From contig OY755170.1 of assembly GCA_963576735.1 (NCBI GenBank), positions 25,280,875 to 25,344,874 on the forward strand: a stretch of 64,000 bases of DNA, written 5' to 3'. This stretch comes from Bedellia somnulentella (lineage: Eukaryota; Arthropoda; Insecta; Lepidoptera; Bedelliidae). Below the pieces are notes generated by a model. It saw only the letters and a list, made by a program, of their open reading frames with translations, ran no database searches and was not told where the DNA came from. The translations under genes were made by a program, and so were the position numbers. Positions 24,300 to 34,675 of this stretch are shown here, piece by piece. Position 1 is the stretch's first letter, and every line of letters starts with the position of its first letter.

Positions 24300-25499
24300 A
24301 ACGACTCACAAAATTCACTACACCAACTACACTCACTTTCGTTGAAATATTTATTATAATTTTAATTCTTGTTTCATCAGTCATTAGTTCACCTTTTTTT
24401 CATCCTTCATTACACTTGTACTTGTGTTTGGAGAACCTCCCATTTCACGTCTAATATAATTTCAAAAAAAATATTTATTGCTTTGGAAATTGTCGGAGAA
24501 AATACAAACACTAAATTATCTGAATGCTACTTGCAACAACTTTATACTTAATGCCTAAAATTGTATTAGAAAATATTCATCACCGCGAAAGCGCGAGTGT
24601 ATCTCACATCTCACTAGAGATGTTTTTTGTGCGTGAGCGCATCAGCTATTCTGCAAAAACCGTGTGTACCCTCACACAATGAACTTGCAGCTTCATTGTG
24701 AGCTACAGGTTGATCTTATTTTACTATCTTCTGTAGATCAGTAAACATCGTAAATATATTAGCAAACATTGTTAAGTAAGTATCTGAGCTGTTCCAATTA
24801 TTTTGTAAGAATAGTCATAAGCGACCCTTGTAGCTGCTAATACTGCAACCTTAAACATAACTACCGTATTAACCTACTTAAGTTTTTATAAAACATCCAA
24901 CTAAAGTTATTCTTAGAACTAAAAAAGCACAAGATTTAGGATGTATTTGAATTTACGCTGTGTTTTCTCTTATTGACAGTTTATATTTTTTACTGAACAA
25001 ACATTAAAAATAATTTGACAAAAATACTAATTAGTATAGATTGCAAGCAGTCCTAAAATAAGGAAAAATATATACAGACCATTTATTACTAGGTGGGAAC
25101 TCTAGGAAAGACTTGACTATTCTTAAATTCGCGTTAGATGATGATGAATAGGCATCATCTTTTTTTTTATCTGTTGATATATAGGTGGAAGGGAGTTGAC
25201 GTGGATTGTGTAGAGCATTTACCAAAATAAGTTAGACAAATCATTGCTAGTTTGCCAAACTAAAGACGTATATGTTGACGTAATTAGTACACTTTTTGGT
25301 TATTTCAAAATGTAGGTCATGACTGTTTTTGTTGGTTATCGAACCGAAACGACGTTATTTTAAGAACTCAATGTATACAGTTCAACCAACCATATATAAT
25401 ATTTATTTATTTCCTGCGTTGGAACACGTCTAAACTGACTACTGGAAACTTTTCGCACTTCGTGAAATCGAATCTTAATTTCCAACACTTCTAAAAATC
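24300..25499. other. Formin intron 2: nothing firmly recognised
   Basis: No exon. A GC-richer patch at 24583-24720 includes a small hairpin (CACAATGAA ... TTCATTGTG) that may belong to a MITE also hinted at near 33960-34060. Confidence 0.4.
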
Positions 25500-25510
25500 A
25501 TAAAGATTAA

Positions 25511-25752
25511 GCTGTGTAGTGTCGGCTTATAATAACACTAACCCATTTCTGCCGGTGGGTGTACGTAAGAGGCGACTGACGGTAGTGGGGCTTTTAAGCG
25601 ATTTTTGGGCGATGCGGTTGGAGACCCATCACCAACAACCTTTATTTTGCCATCTTTTCCCCACTCAACATTGTAAAAGTGGCTGAGGAATTTATAGTTC
25701 CTTAGCTCTGGCTACCCCTTCTAGGGATTTATAGGCGTGAGTATATGTATGT
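25511..25752 (+). mobile_element. ATGT-tail short element, full length, 11-bp target duplication
   Basis: ATAAAGATTAA flanks both sides (25500-25510, 25753-25763). Cleanest example of the family's insertion mode, direct target duplication of LINE type. Confidence 0.93.
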
Positions 25753-25763
25753 ATAAAGATTAA

Positions 25764-26670
25764 ACTATTAAAGATTCCTCAGTCTAGCATCTTACCCTTG
25801 TAATCTTACAAAAGGTGCAGATCCATTTATGCTTCCAGTGCTCTAACTACCCTTTTAAGAGATAAACGCCGGAGATATAGTTAGAGAGAAGTAAATTAAG
25901 AGAAAATAAATATGATCAACAATATTTTGGTATTCCTGATATTTCCATCAGCATTTAACAAGTGGTTTTTAATTTGATTGCAAAATATCGGTACTAATCG
26001 TATATGTTAATAAACTATAAATATATATTTCATTACATTCTTTACTGAAATAACCTTCTCCAAAGAGTTTAACTGTCATCTTTATATCATTGTATATCAT
26101 AATTATGTCTTTTTCATTACGGCTATCTTAATATAATAAACAAAAAATATCTTACCTCTATAGAAATCGAAGTAATAGTTATGTACTCATGTCCTTGGAA
26201 AATATATAGGGCTCTAAAATTGTTTACTTATCTATGTTTGTTCAATAAAGTAATAAACCCAAATTAGGCCATCCCCATTCATTCAACTCAGTTATGAAAA
26301 CTGTATATTCAATTATAAAAATAATTTAAAATCTAACCTTAAAAGAGTAATAGTAAAAAAAGTGCTAGAAAACAATTTTAAAAAAATGTCCATAAAAGAG
26401 TAATAAAATTTGTAAAAAATTAGTGGTAGAAAACATACTCAAAAAATAATAAATAAATGTACTATTCAATAAAAATTAATATTAAGACATACAATAAAAT
26501 TTACAGAACAGAAAAGACAAAATCTTTACAAGCGAATTATGAAAACAGATCCATGTCGAGTTCATGAAATTAGGTCCTATGATTTAGTCGTGTGTTGTCG
26601 TCGTTAGTAAACGCGCGTCAATGTAACTACTGTTAAGAGCAAATAAATCATACTGTAGCTACATCGAAGA
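25764..26670. other. Formin intron 2 before the second start exon
   Basis: AT-rich. The promoter of the short isoform would lie in its last few hundred bases; the only visible hint is a small CG-containing stretch at 26590-26625 (TAAACGCGCGTCAATG). Confidence 0.4.
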
Positions 26671-26784
26671 AACTTGTATATAGATCTTTCTATAAATTTT
26701 TATGTGGTGGTGGCAAATATTCATTGTGTGACAATCCGCGGTACTACTAGTGGCTCCGATGTGGTTTTAGGATATTTCGACAAA

Positions 26785-26915
26785 ATGTCGCGATTAAAAG
26801 ATAAGGTCGGTGGGAATTGGCGGGAATCTGTGGATAGCGGATATCCGAGTGACACGGATACCAATATTTTCAGTGACGAAGAATCGGATTTTATAGAAGA
26901 AATTCTGTCGGAAAA
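26785..26915 (+). CDS. Fhos: Formin FHOD alternative first exon (short isoform)
   Basis: Lies inside intron 2. The ATG at 26785 has the same CAAAATG context as exon 1. It encodes 43 residues starting MSRLKDKVGG, with an acidic Ser/Asp/Glu-rich stretch (SDTDTNIFSDEESDF) ending in EEILSEK, followed by a GTGAGT donor in phase 2. That is the same exit phase as exon 2, so splicing to exon 3 at 30248 keeps frame and replaces the GTPase-binding half-domain with an acidic leader. The product would be about 1,080 residues. Drosophila Fhos also has several N-terminal isoforms. The reading could start upstream, since the frame stays open to about 26674, but that context is weaker. Supported by phase and composition, not by transcripts. 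Confidence 0.75.
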
Positions 26916-27043
26916 GTGAGTGATTTGCATGTTTATTTAAGAAGGGTTTTCTCACGCGTTTAAACGCGGCGTATCATTGTAATTTTAAATTTAAACGGAT
27001 TATTTTCACCTCTTTATTTTAATCCAAGTAAATAAATAAGTTA

Positions 27044-27215
27044 GCTGTGTATTTTCAACTTACTGTGGGTTTTTGCAAGAGTCGCCTTAGAGTATTGGGG
27101 CTTTCAAAGTGATATTTGGGCGATGCAGTTGGAGACCCGTCACCAAAATCCTTGAATTTACAATCTTATTCCCACACAAACTTCTAAACGTGGCTGAGTA
27201 ATTTCTTATCCCGAA
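27044..27215 (+). mobile_element. ATGT-tail short element, degenerate
   Basis: GGGCGATGCAGTTGGAGACC with diverged flanking parts; tail lost. Confidence 0.65.
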
Positions 27216-27591
27216 TCTCAGAAAACTTTTACTTTTTTTTTTTATATAAAAGCATCATATGTAATAAATGGTTAGCATATTTTTATTTGTAAGTAAACTG
27301 TGACAGAGTTACCGAACTAAGTGAGACCTTGTATTTTGATATACAGGGCTTGAACAGCGATGGTACTTTTCTTTAGATACTAAGTTCATATTGCCTAAGT
27401 TTTACGATGTTTTGTAGGCAAATTGTAGTTAGTTAATTTTTTTTTGCTAAAATTTGTATGCGTTACTTTTTGACATTTTATTGTCTGGTTACTGAAAAAA
27501 CTTTATCTACCCAGATTTTGAAGACAACCACGCACCAAAAGTATTAGCGTATAGTTTTTTATTAAAATTATACTATAGTATATTATTGAAC

Positions 27592-27764
27592 GGGTGTCAT
27601 ACGTTTCACCGAATGTCGCGAGCTTCACGCACGCGAGCTCGAAAACATATTTGAGTGGTACGCTAGCTCGAAAGAACGTGAATTCGAAAACCGCCAGCTC
27701 GAAAGACTTGAGAGAGCTCGATGCGATAGAAGACCCATCACCATTAACCACCCGTATGACACCC
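27592..27764. mobile_element. 173-bp MITE with 9-bp target duplication
   Basis: 12-bp terminal inverted repeats GGGTGTCATACG; TTATTGAAC at 27583-27591 and 27765-27773. Inside, the word AGCTCGAAA (and GAATTCGAAA) recurs about four times, like subterminal protein-binding repeats. A 9-bp duplication suggests a Mutator-like mover; the family is unassigned. Confidence 0.8.
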
Positions 27765-28300
27765 TTATTGAACATAACTTAAAGGTTGAGAGAAAAACCA
27801 TGGTTTTTAAGAACATGAAACTAAAGTCGTAATAAGTTATTTCTACATGTGTGTGCGGAAGTGACTCGTGATGTTAATGGCTGTGTGTGTATAGCGTGTT
27901 TCTATAGATTGTGTTTTATAATTCTATATTTTTACTTTGAGAATTTTATAAATACAAAACGCTGTTTAAGGCTGTTTGTATTTATAAAATCGCAAAAAGT
28001 AGTAAAATAGTTCAAGGCAAAAATATGGTTACAAAATTATATAAAGTTAAGTAATTCTCAAAGTAAAAATATAGAATTATAAAACACAATCTATAGAAAC
28101 ACGCTATACACACACAGCCATTAACATCACGAGTCACTTCCGCACACACATGTAGAAATAACTTATTACGACTTTAGTTTCATGTTCTTAAAAACCATGG
28201 TTTTTCTCTCAACCTTTAAGTTATGTTCAATAAGGGTGTCATACGGGTGGTTAATGGTGATGGGTCTTCTATCGTATCGAGCTCTCTCAAGTCTTTCGAG
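27700..28300. repeat. Long inverted repeat, arms ~240 bp
   Basis: Left arm about 27705-27946, loop about 27947-28056, right arm about 28057-28297, near-perfect. The arms include the right part of the 173-bp MITE plus ordinary flanking DNA, so this is an inverted duplication of genomic sequence and not simply a transposon. Confidence 0.88.
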
Positions 28301-28307
28301 CAACACA

Positions 28308-28466
28308 ATACAAAACGCTGTTTAAGGCTGTTTGTATTTATAAAATCGCAAAAAGTAGTAAAATAGTTCAAGGCAAAAATATGGTTACAAAATTATATAA
28401 AGTTAAGTAATTCTCAAAGTAAAAATATAGAATTATAAAACACAATCTATAGAAACACGCTATACA
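28308..28466. repeat. 159-bp direct copy of the palindrome loop and arm
   Basis: Repeats 27952-28110 from ACAAAACGCTGTTTAAGGC to GAAACACGCTATAC with no difference that I could see. Confidence 0.88.
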
Positions 28467-28651
28467 TTTACAATTATTTTTGCTATATATGTCTACGAAT
28501 TTGTTATCTTTATGTGGTGTGGTGGGAATGAAGTCCTGCAAATGACTGTTGATGAAACGAAGACTTTACTAACTCTAGAGTTCTGTTTTGACGAAGAATT
28601 ATATTTTACTGCAATATCAGTGTCTTAGTTAGTACTTCACTATCTTTTACA

Positions 28652-28940
28652 GCCGTGATAGCCCAGTGGGTAGAACACTCGGTTATCGTGCAAACGACTA
28701 GTGTTCAAATCCTGGGTCGGGCCTACACCAATTTGTCTTTCCTAAAGACATATGTGTGGTTTATTTATCATGGTTGTTAACGGTGAGGGAAAACATCGTG
28801 AGGAAACCCACATGGCTGAGTTGTACTTAGTAATGTGACAGTGTATTCGTACAAAACGGCGATAGGCCTGCCCCCTATCACGTGAGTACACTGTCCATGC
28901 AAAACGTGGGTACTCTGAACACCAGGTGACAAAGTGTTTA
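28652..28940 (+). mobile_element. tRNA-headed SINE family A, near complete
   Basis: Head ATAGCCCAGTGGGTAGAAC (A-box-like) and GTGTTCAAATCCTGGGTC (B-box-like), then CCTACACCAATTTGTC, TCACGTGAGTACACTGTC. 3' end short. Confidence 0.88.
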
Positions 28941-28984
28941 GAAGTAGTATATTTTTTTAATCTAAAAACTTATCGTATGTGACA

Positions 28985-29545
28985 CCAACATATTTAATAT
29001 AGTTCACTTGTTCTCTACATCTTTATCAAAACTGTCTTGATAACTTGAACTATAATTATTCTGTTTTGCTTAGTTTGATTATTAAAGGTATTATTTTTAT
29101 ATATGTAAATTTTAAAATATTTGTGTATATTTATGTTATTTTATAATATTTATATTTATATCTATATAAACCTATTAACATTATATGTTATTACATAAAA
29201 CACTATAAATATTTATTTACTTAACATATTTATTTTACTTCATACCTAGTTTAAGTTTCCTTTTTCTACAACTTCTGTGTTATATTTTGAATATCTTAGT
29301 AGTTTTTTTTAATTTGATGTAATTCTTTAGTTTAGAGCTTAATGTTTTTTTACGCACGCAGTGCTGATTTTGTATTCTTAGCGTCACTGATGTTTTTTAC
29401 CGGTACCTATAGCATAGGTTACCCTTTATTAGGTATCGGTTGCACTATTAATTAAGTACTATTGTGAAATACAGCTCTGTTCAAATTATTACTTTATTGT
29501 ATAGACTGTTATATTACATTTTTTTGGAAATAAAGATTTATTATT
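28985..29545 (+). mobile_element. LINE 3' UTR and (ATT)n tail, unassigned
   Basis: AT-rich DNA ending GGAAATAAAGATTTATTATT. Resembles a jockey/CR1-group 3' end; no coding part found. Confidence 0.4.
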
Positions 29546-29551
29546 ATTATA

Positions 29552-29768
29552 TTAGAATAGCACTACCACATTTCTTCTCATGGGTATTCGTAAAAAGCGA
29601 CTAAGGGTACTAGGCCATTTTAAATGATTTGTATGAAGTCTCATTACCAAAAACCCTTATTGTACAATCCTCTCCACTCAACTTCCAAATGTGACTGAGA
29701 ATTTCTAGTTCTAAAGATCTGACTACCCCTTCTTGGAATTTATGGCTATAGGTAAATGTTTGTATGTA
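29552..29768 (+). mobile_element. ATGT-tail short element, diverged
   Basis: TAGAATAGCACTACCACATTT through GGAATTTATGGCTATAGG and a weak tail. Confidence 0.75.
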
Positions 29769-29839
29769 AATCGGCGAGTTATTGTCTATTTTAATTTTTA
29801 CTTTAAAGCCATTATTTTATTTACTTTATATTACTTGTA

Positions 29840-30114
29840 GCCGTGTAGTGCCGGCTTAGAATGTCGCTACCCCTTTCTACCCACGGGTGTCGTAAGAGGC
29901 GACTAAGGGTATTGGGGCTTTTTATTGGATTTTTGGGCGATGCGGTTGGAGACCCCTCACCAAAAACCTTTATTTTACCGCTTTTTCCCCACTCAACTTC
30001 CAAAAGTGGCTGAGGAATTTATAATTCCTTGGCTCTGGCTACCCCTTCTAGGGAATTGTAGCCGTGAGAATATGTATGTAGTATATAATAGACCAATTGA
30101 TGTATGTATGTATG
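29840..30114 (+). mobile_element. ATGT-tail short element, second subfamily, 11-bp duplication
   Basis: Starts GCCGTGTAGTGCCGGC with TCGCTACCCCTTTCTACCC, a variant 5' region shared with the copies at 32635 and 52105. TATTACTTGTA flanks (29829-29839, 30115-30125). Confidence 0.9.
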
Positions 30115-30247
30115 TATTACTTGTATATTTAAAGCGGAAATCATATTTCTTGATACCCGTGGGAAGTGACGTTTTGTCTTTTGCTATTTGAAGCCTTTAC
30201 GCAGCAATATAGCTATTTAATATCACATTTCTTTGTCTTTGTTGCAG

Positions 30248-30306
30248 CCGCAAAAACGGTGTCGTCCTGCGAACACAGCTGTCTGTCCGAGTACACGCAC
30301 TTATTG
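30248..30306 (+). CDS. Fhos: Formin FHOD exon 3
   Basis: A 59-bp exon, phase 2 to 1, acceptor TTGCAG, donor GTGAGA. Encodes RKNGVVLRTQLSVRVHALI, a highly conserved FHOD block at the start of the inhibitory armadillo-like domain. A short interspersed element is inserted immediately after the donor, with its target duplication beginning at the second base of the intron. Confidence 0.95.
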
Positions 30307-30319
30307 GTGAGATTTCATA

Positions 30320-30579
30320 CATACATACATACATATACTTACGGCTATAATTCCCTGGAAGGGGTAGCCAGAGCTTCAGAATAAGAAAATCCTCAGCCAC
30401 TTTTGGAAGTTGATTTGGGAAAAGATGGTAAAATAAAGGTTGCTGGTGATGGGTCTCCAACCGCATCGCCCAAAAATCCCTCAAAAAGACCCAATATCCT
30501 TAGTCGATTCTTACGTACACCCACGGATAGAAATGGGGTAGTGCTATTCTAAGCCGACACTACACAGCAAATAATGATA
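30320..30579 (-). mobile_element. ATGT-tail short element against the exon 3 donor
   Basis: Flanked by TGAGATTTCATA at 30308-30319 and 30580-30591. The left duplication forms bases 2-13 of intron 3, so the donor GTGAGA survives and the element starts 14 bases into the intron, antisense to the gene. Confidence 0.92.
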
Positions 30580-30819
30580 TGAGATTTCATATCATTAAAA
30601 CACAAACGTTCATGCCGTAAGTCTTCGAATAGGTGGCAGAGATACTATTTCAATTTATTTTTTGCATGCCACAAGTCGATAGGATGTTATGATTGTAAAA
30701 ATACAGTAAAAGTGCAGGTGACGCCCTGTAAGGGCATGGCAGACATCGTTTAGTGGAAGACTAGTTGTAGAGCAATCGAGACACTCTATTTATTGTTCTG
30801 ATCTTCTACTAATAATTAT

Positions 30820-30957
30820 GAACATCACATGACTGTCACCTGGTGTTCAGAGTACCCACGTTTTGCAGCGTACTCACTTGATGGGAGTCAGACAAGCCGT
30901 TTTGTACCAATATACTGTCACATGACTAAGCATAGCCGTGTGGGTTTCACGGTTTCA
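30820..30957 (-). mobile_element. tRNA-headed SINE family A fragment
   Basis: CACCTGGTGTTCAGAGTACC, CCGTTTTGTACCAATA and TGTGGGTTTCAC in antisense order. Confidence 0.75.
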
Positions 30958-31065
30958 CCACGATCCTGGAAAACCTCTCTAGCTTCGTTCACATAGATCC
31001 ATATTTTCATACATGCTCTTTTATTTTTCTTACTTCATACGCTTGCCTTTTTGCCATCACGAACA
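30958..31065 (-). mobile_element. RTE-like LINE 3' fragment
   Basis: CACGATCCTGGAAAACCTC, then ATACATGCTCTTTTATTTTTC, antisense of the LINE C-terminal coding sequence. Confidence 0.7.
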
Positions 31066-31204
31066 TCAATCATTTTGCAATCGTTTCCCACTAACCTGCT
31101 TCATTAAGCTGAAGATTTTTCAATATTTAAACTACCCTTTTTTAGTATTTAGTCGTGAGTTTATTTACGTACAGTAAACGACCAAAATAGCATATATCTA
31201 AATA

Positions 31205-31300
31205 GTATAAATTAAGATTAAGGGATATGCCAGTGTGTCGTACTAAGTGGTCGATAAGTCGAATGATTGTCTCTGCCAACCTCAATGAAAATTTGTCGTG
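31205..31300 (+). mobile_element. RTE-like LINE 3' scrap
   Basis: TGTCGTACTAAGTGGTCGAT and TTGTCTCTGCCAACCTCAATG; diverged. Confidence 0.5.
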
Positions 31301-31462
31301 TTGGTATATGCACACAAAAGTTACAAATAACGTTAAATGTAATAATAATATATTAATTTTGACAACAATTACAGTTCGGTGGTGACATAATAATATTGTC
31401 ATGGGCATAACCATTTATATTATAGTTATTATTTGCACTTTTGGTTTCACCTTTTGAAGTAA

Positions 31463-31838
31463 CTCAAACCCAAACGTTCACGCCGTATTTCCCCGAAGGG
31501 GTAGGCAGAGGTACTAATACTTCTGAACATCAAGTGACATTGTCATCTGTTCTTCAGACGTACACAAAACGTGGGTAGTTTTGCTTGGACAGTGTACTCA
31601 CGTGACAGGGAGCAGGCCTATCACCGTTTTGTACGAATACACTTTCACATGACTAAGTACGACTTAGCAATGTGGGTTTCCTCACGATGTTTTCTCTCAC
31701 CGTTAACAACCATGACAAATTAACCACACATATGACTTTAGATAAGATAAATTGATGTAGTCTTGACCCGGGATTTGAGCCCTCATAGTCTGTACGATTA
31801 GCGGTGTTCTACCCACTGAGCTATCACTATTGTTTAAC
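31463..31838 (-). mobile_element. tRNA-headed SINE family A, full length
   Basis: Antisense; 3' end ACGTTCACGCCG at left, tRNA-like head at right (GGGATTTGAGCCC for the B box, CTACCCACTGAGCTATCAC for the A box). About 375 bp. Best full-length example of the family. Confidence 0.88.
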
Positions 31839-31967
31839 ACACACACGATTGGTTGTTCTTTCGAAGTAACATTGGCATAATATCATCAGGCTTAGTTACT
31901 AGTAAGCTCCTAGGAGAGAGCAGTGGTTCAATATTCCGTGTTATTGTAGCGTGGGTTACGGAAACCT

Positions 31968-32165
31968 AAAGCGCAATACATACTGAGCCCGCTGGGCCGC
32001 TGACATTGCCCGGCGACACAACTCGGCGGCCTGTGTTGAAAGAGTCATGTCTTATCTATGAATGAAAACTAGACCGCCGACAATAAGTTGCACACTGAGC
32101 CCGCCGGGGCTATATGTTGACATATGTCGGCGGCGGCCCGTCAGGCTTAGTGTGTATCGCGCTTT
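31968..32165. mobile_element. GC-rich MITE, ~195 bp
   Basis: Imperfect terminal inverted repeats AAGCGCAATACATACTGAGC and its counterpart GTGTGTATCGCGCTT; interior rich in GCCCGC/GGCGGC. TA at both edges. Superfamily unknown. Confidence 0.65.
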
Positions 32166-32613
32166 AGATAATTAAAAATATCCCCATGGGTGCAAAGCCG
32201 GACTTACTAGCAGTATTTTTATATGTATTTTTATTGGCTATTCTTAGAAACGTAAAATTTCAAAAATATCATTGACATTTACTCTATCCATCACCCTAAC
32301 TGTCCTACTTGATAAACTGAATTTGCGTGATATAAAGTCTGAACGGAATAAGTTTCCGGCATCGAACTATTACTAATTAAAAACATTTAGGTTGAGGGAA
32401 CATGGCCTGTTTTCTTTATTTACATCAAAGAAGAAAATAGTACGCAGTATCCTAATACACATTAACTATATACAATGTCGAACATCGCTACTTTGACATA
32501 AATAGAACATTTTGTGAAAATTATGTGTTGAATTAGTAAAACGTTAAAGTAGCAATATTTTCTGGTTGACCGACGGAGATATAATTTGTACAGAGAATTT
32601 ATTGTATTGAAAT
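32166..32613. other. Formin intron 3: nothing recognised
   Basis: AT-rich sequence without exon or bounded repeat. Confidence 0.45.
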
Positions 32614-32634
32614 GATAAAAAATATATGAAGATG

Positions 32635-32920
32635 CATACATACATACATACATACTCACAGCTATTAATCCCAAAAAGGGTTAACCAGAGCTTTAGAGCT
32701 AGAAACTCCTCATCCACATTGTGAAATTGATATGGACAAGATGGTAGGAATAAAGTGTCGTTGATGATGTTGATGGGTCAACCATCATCATCGACACTTG
32801 ATGGCCAACCGCATCGCCCAAAAACCACTTAAATATCCCTATATATCCTTAGTCGCCTCTTACGACACCCGTGGGTAGAACGGGATAGAGACACGCTAAG
32901 CCGGCACTACATGATGAAAG
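32635..32920 (-). mobile_element. ATGT-tail short element, second subfamily, ~21-bp duplication
   Basis: Flanks at 32614-32634 and 32921-32941 match at 20 of 21 positions (GATAAAAAATATAT core). Contains a small internal duplication near 32765-32805. Confidence 0.9.
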
Positions 32921-33087
32921 GATAAAAAATATATAAAGATGGTATGTGGGTTTAAATTTAACCACGGATAACTGGCTTATTAGATCAAAAATGCTTTTCA
33001 AGAAAGGCGTCTGAAGTGTGATTATTAATGGCATGTGTGAATAGAATGATAATATGAATGTAATTTATATAAATATAAAATTGAGCG

Positions 33088-33155
33088 ATTTGCCTAGATG
33101 GTACAAAGTGACACATAATTTTCGGCCTACCTCAACGTGAACTTGTGGCGTATGT
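33088..33155 (+). mobile_element. RTE-like LINE 3' scrap
   Basis: TTTGCCTAGATGGTACAAAG and CCTACCTCAACGTGAACTTG match the LINE end with drift. Confidence 0.5.
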
Positions 33156-33177
33156 GTCGGCGTGTAAATAATATAAA

Positions 33178-33298
33178 CATAACATAAACATAAACGTTCA
33201 CGCCGAACATCCCCGAAGGGGTTGGCAGAGGTACTAATACTTCTGAACATCACGTGACATTGTCACCTGGTGTTCAGAGTACCCACGTGGGTACGTGT
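33178..33298 (-). mobile_element. tRNA-headed SINE family A, 3' end
   Basis: ATAAACGTTCACGCCG through CTTCTGAACATCACGTGAC; the repeat tail (ATAAACATAAAC) is at the left. Confidence 0.8.
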
Positions 33299-33560
33299 AA
33301 ATAAGTTAATGAGTTTATGAGTATACGAGGCGAATGAGGTTGTTGGGTGAGCAATATTTTTTATTTTAAAGTCATTTCAAAAGTAAGTTTATATGGCATA
33401 TAAATAAACTCATCTCTAAGCACGTAAGCAAGACGTAAAATGTGAGTCACGTCCTCTTAAACCTTTAATATAACGATGGTCAAACTTGTCAAAGGTTTTC
33501 CCGCACCATATTTACCACATTACTACGTAATACAAACTTTGAATTGTCTCTCGATTCCAG

Positions 33561-33745
33561 AACGACTTCTGCAGTCCCAAGGTCGAGAACTCCGAAGGGC
33601 TTTGTTCACGCTCAAACAAGTGTTTCAATCTGACGATGACTTGGTTCACGAATTCGTCGCCAATAAAGGGCTGGACTGCCTCATGCAGCTGGGCGCTACC
33701 GCCGATCATAACTATTTGGATTATATACTCAGAGCTCAGGGCCAG
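33561..33745 (+). CDS. Fhos: Formin FHOD exon 4
   Basis: 185 bp, phase 1 to 0. Encodes ERLLQSQGRELRRALFTLKQ and onward to YLDYILRAQGQ, part of the FHOD inhibitory domain (armadillo-like helices). Acceptor ATTCCAG, donor GTAAGG. Confidence 0.95.
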
Positions 33746-33803
33746 GTAAGGATCTTGAAAAATTCACTGTAGTATATATATATATATATATAATTAATAT
33801 AAT

Positions 33804-33858
33804 TTGTTCACGTACGCAACACATAGGCATATGTGTTGCGTACGTGAACAAATTAGTT
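33804..33858. repeat. Perfect short hairpin in intron 4
   Basis: TTTGTTCACGTACGCAACAC pairs with GTGTTGCGTACGTGAACAAA; the arms are about 24 bp with a loop of a few bases, right after an (AT)n run at 33775-33792. Possibly a tiny MITE. Confidence 0.85.
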
Positions 33859-34356
33859 TATAATTTTATTTATTAGGTATGTGCACAAGACAACAAAACA
33901 TATGTAACATATTTTTTTTTAATTCGCGTTAGTAGTAGATTTATTCCATGCGGCTTATTTTAGGAACTGACAACATTGACATCTGACGTCTTTGAACGAC
34001 ATCCGTTTCCGCGAGCAAGATATCTCTTTCTCAACTCACCGATGTGAGTGCACACGCTCACATCGTTGTTAACAAATGTTATATGTGTTATGTAAATTGT
34101 TGGTAACCTAGCCCAGTCCATTGGCTTTGTAGGATGCTGTTGAACTTTAATTTCTGCAACTACAAAGTTAAATAACTATGGTTATAAATGTCATGTCATT
34201 TTTAATTAGCTGAATTGTTATCTTGTTTTAATTGCAGTTTTTAAAAACTTGTGCTTAGAATTTTTCATTTTCGCGATAGATCTGTTTGCATTAGAGTCTG
34301 CTACAGTACTAAGTATAACTTAACTATTCGTACTTCCAATATTTTGTTTAAGATAC

Positions 34357-34552
34357 ATGAATCCCTTGGAGGGTTAGCCAGAGTAAGGAAATTGAAAATT
34401 CCTCAGCCACTTTTGGAAGTTGCGTGGGAAAACATAATGAAATAAAGGTTGTTGGTGATGGGTCTCCAACCGCATCGCCCAAAAATCCCTTAAAAGCCCC
34501 AATATCGTTAATCGCCTCTTACGTACACCCACCGGAAGAAATGGGCTAGTAG
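34357..34552 (-). mobile_element. ATGT-tail short element in intron 4
   Basis: GAATCCCTTGGAGGGTTAGC through ACCCACCGGAAGAAATGGG; tail missing. Lies about 120 bp before exon 5. Confidence 0.85.
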
Positions 34553-34675
34553 TAGAATACCATTTTTTTTAAAAAATAGTTTTAAGTCTTTTACACGATT
34601 AGCTTTTTAATTTTTGCAACGCTCTCAGATTTTAAGTTATCTTCATCATAACCAAATTATTTGTCATTTTTCCAG

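Noticed and set aside
27594..27782. Plus-strand frame across the 173-bp MITE
   Set aside because: Its apparent Ser/Lys repeats come from the repeated AGCTCGAAA DNA words; it coincides with the transposon ends.
28652..28730. Possible tRNA gene (AGCCCAGTGGGTAGAAC ... GTTCAAATCC)
   Set aside because: The same head is found about ten times followed by the same SINE body; stems do not form a full tRNA.
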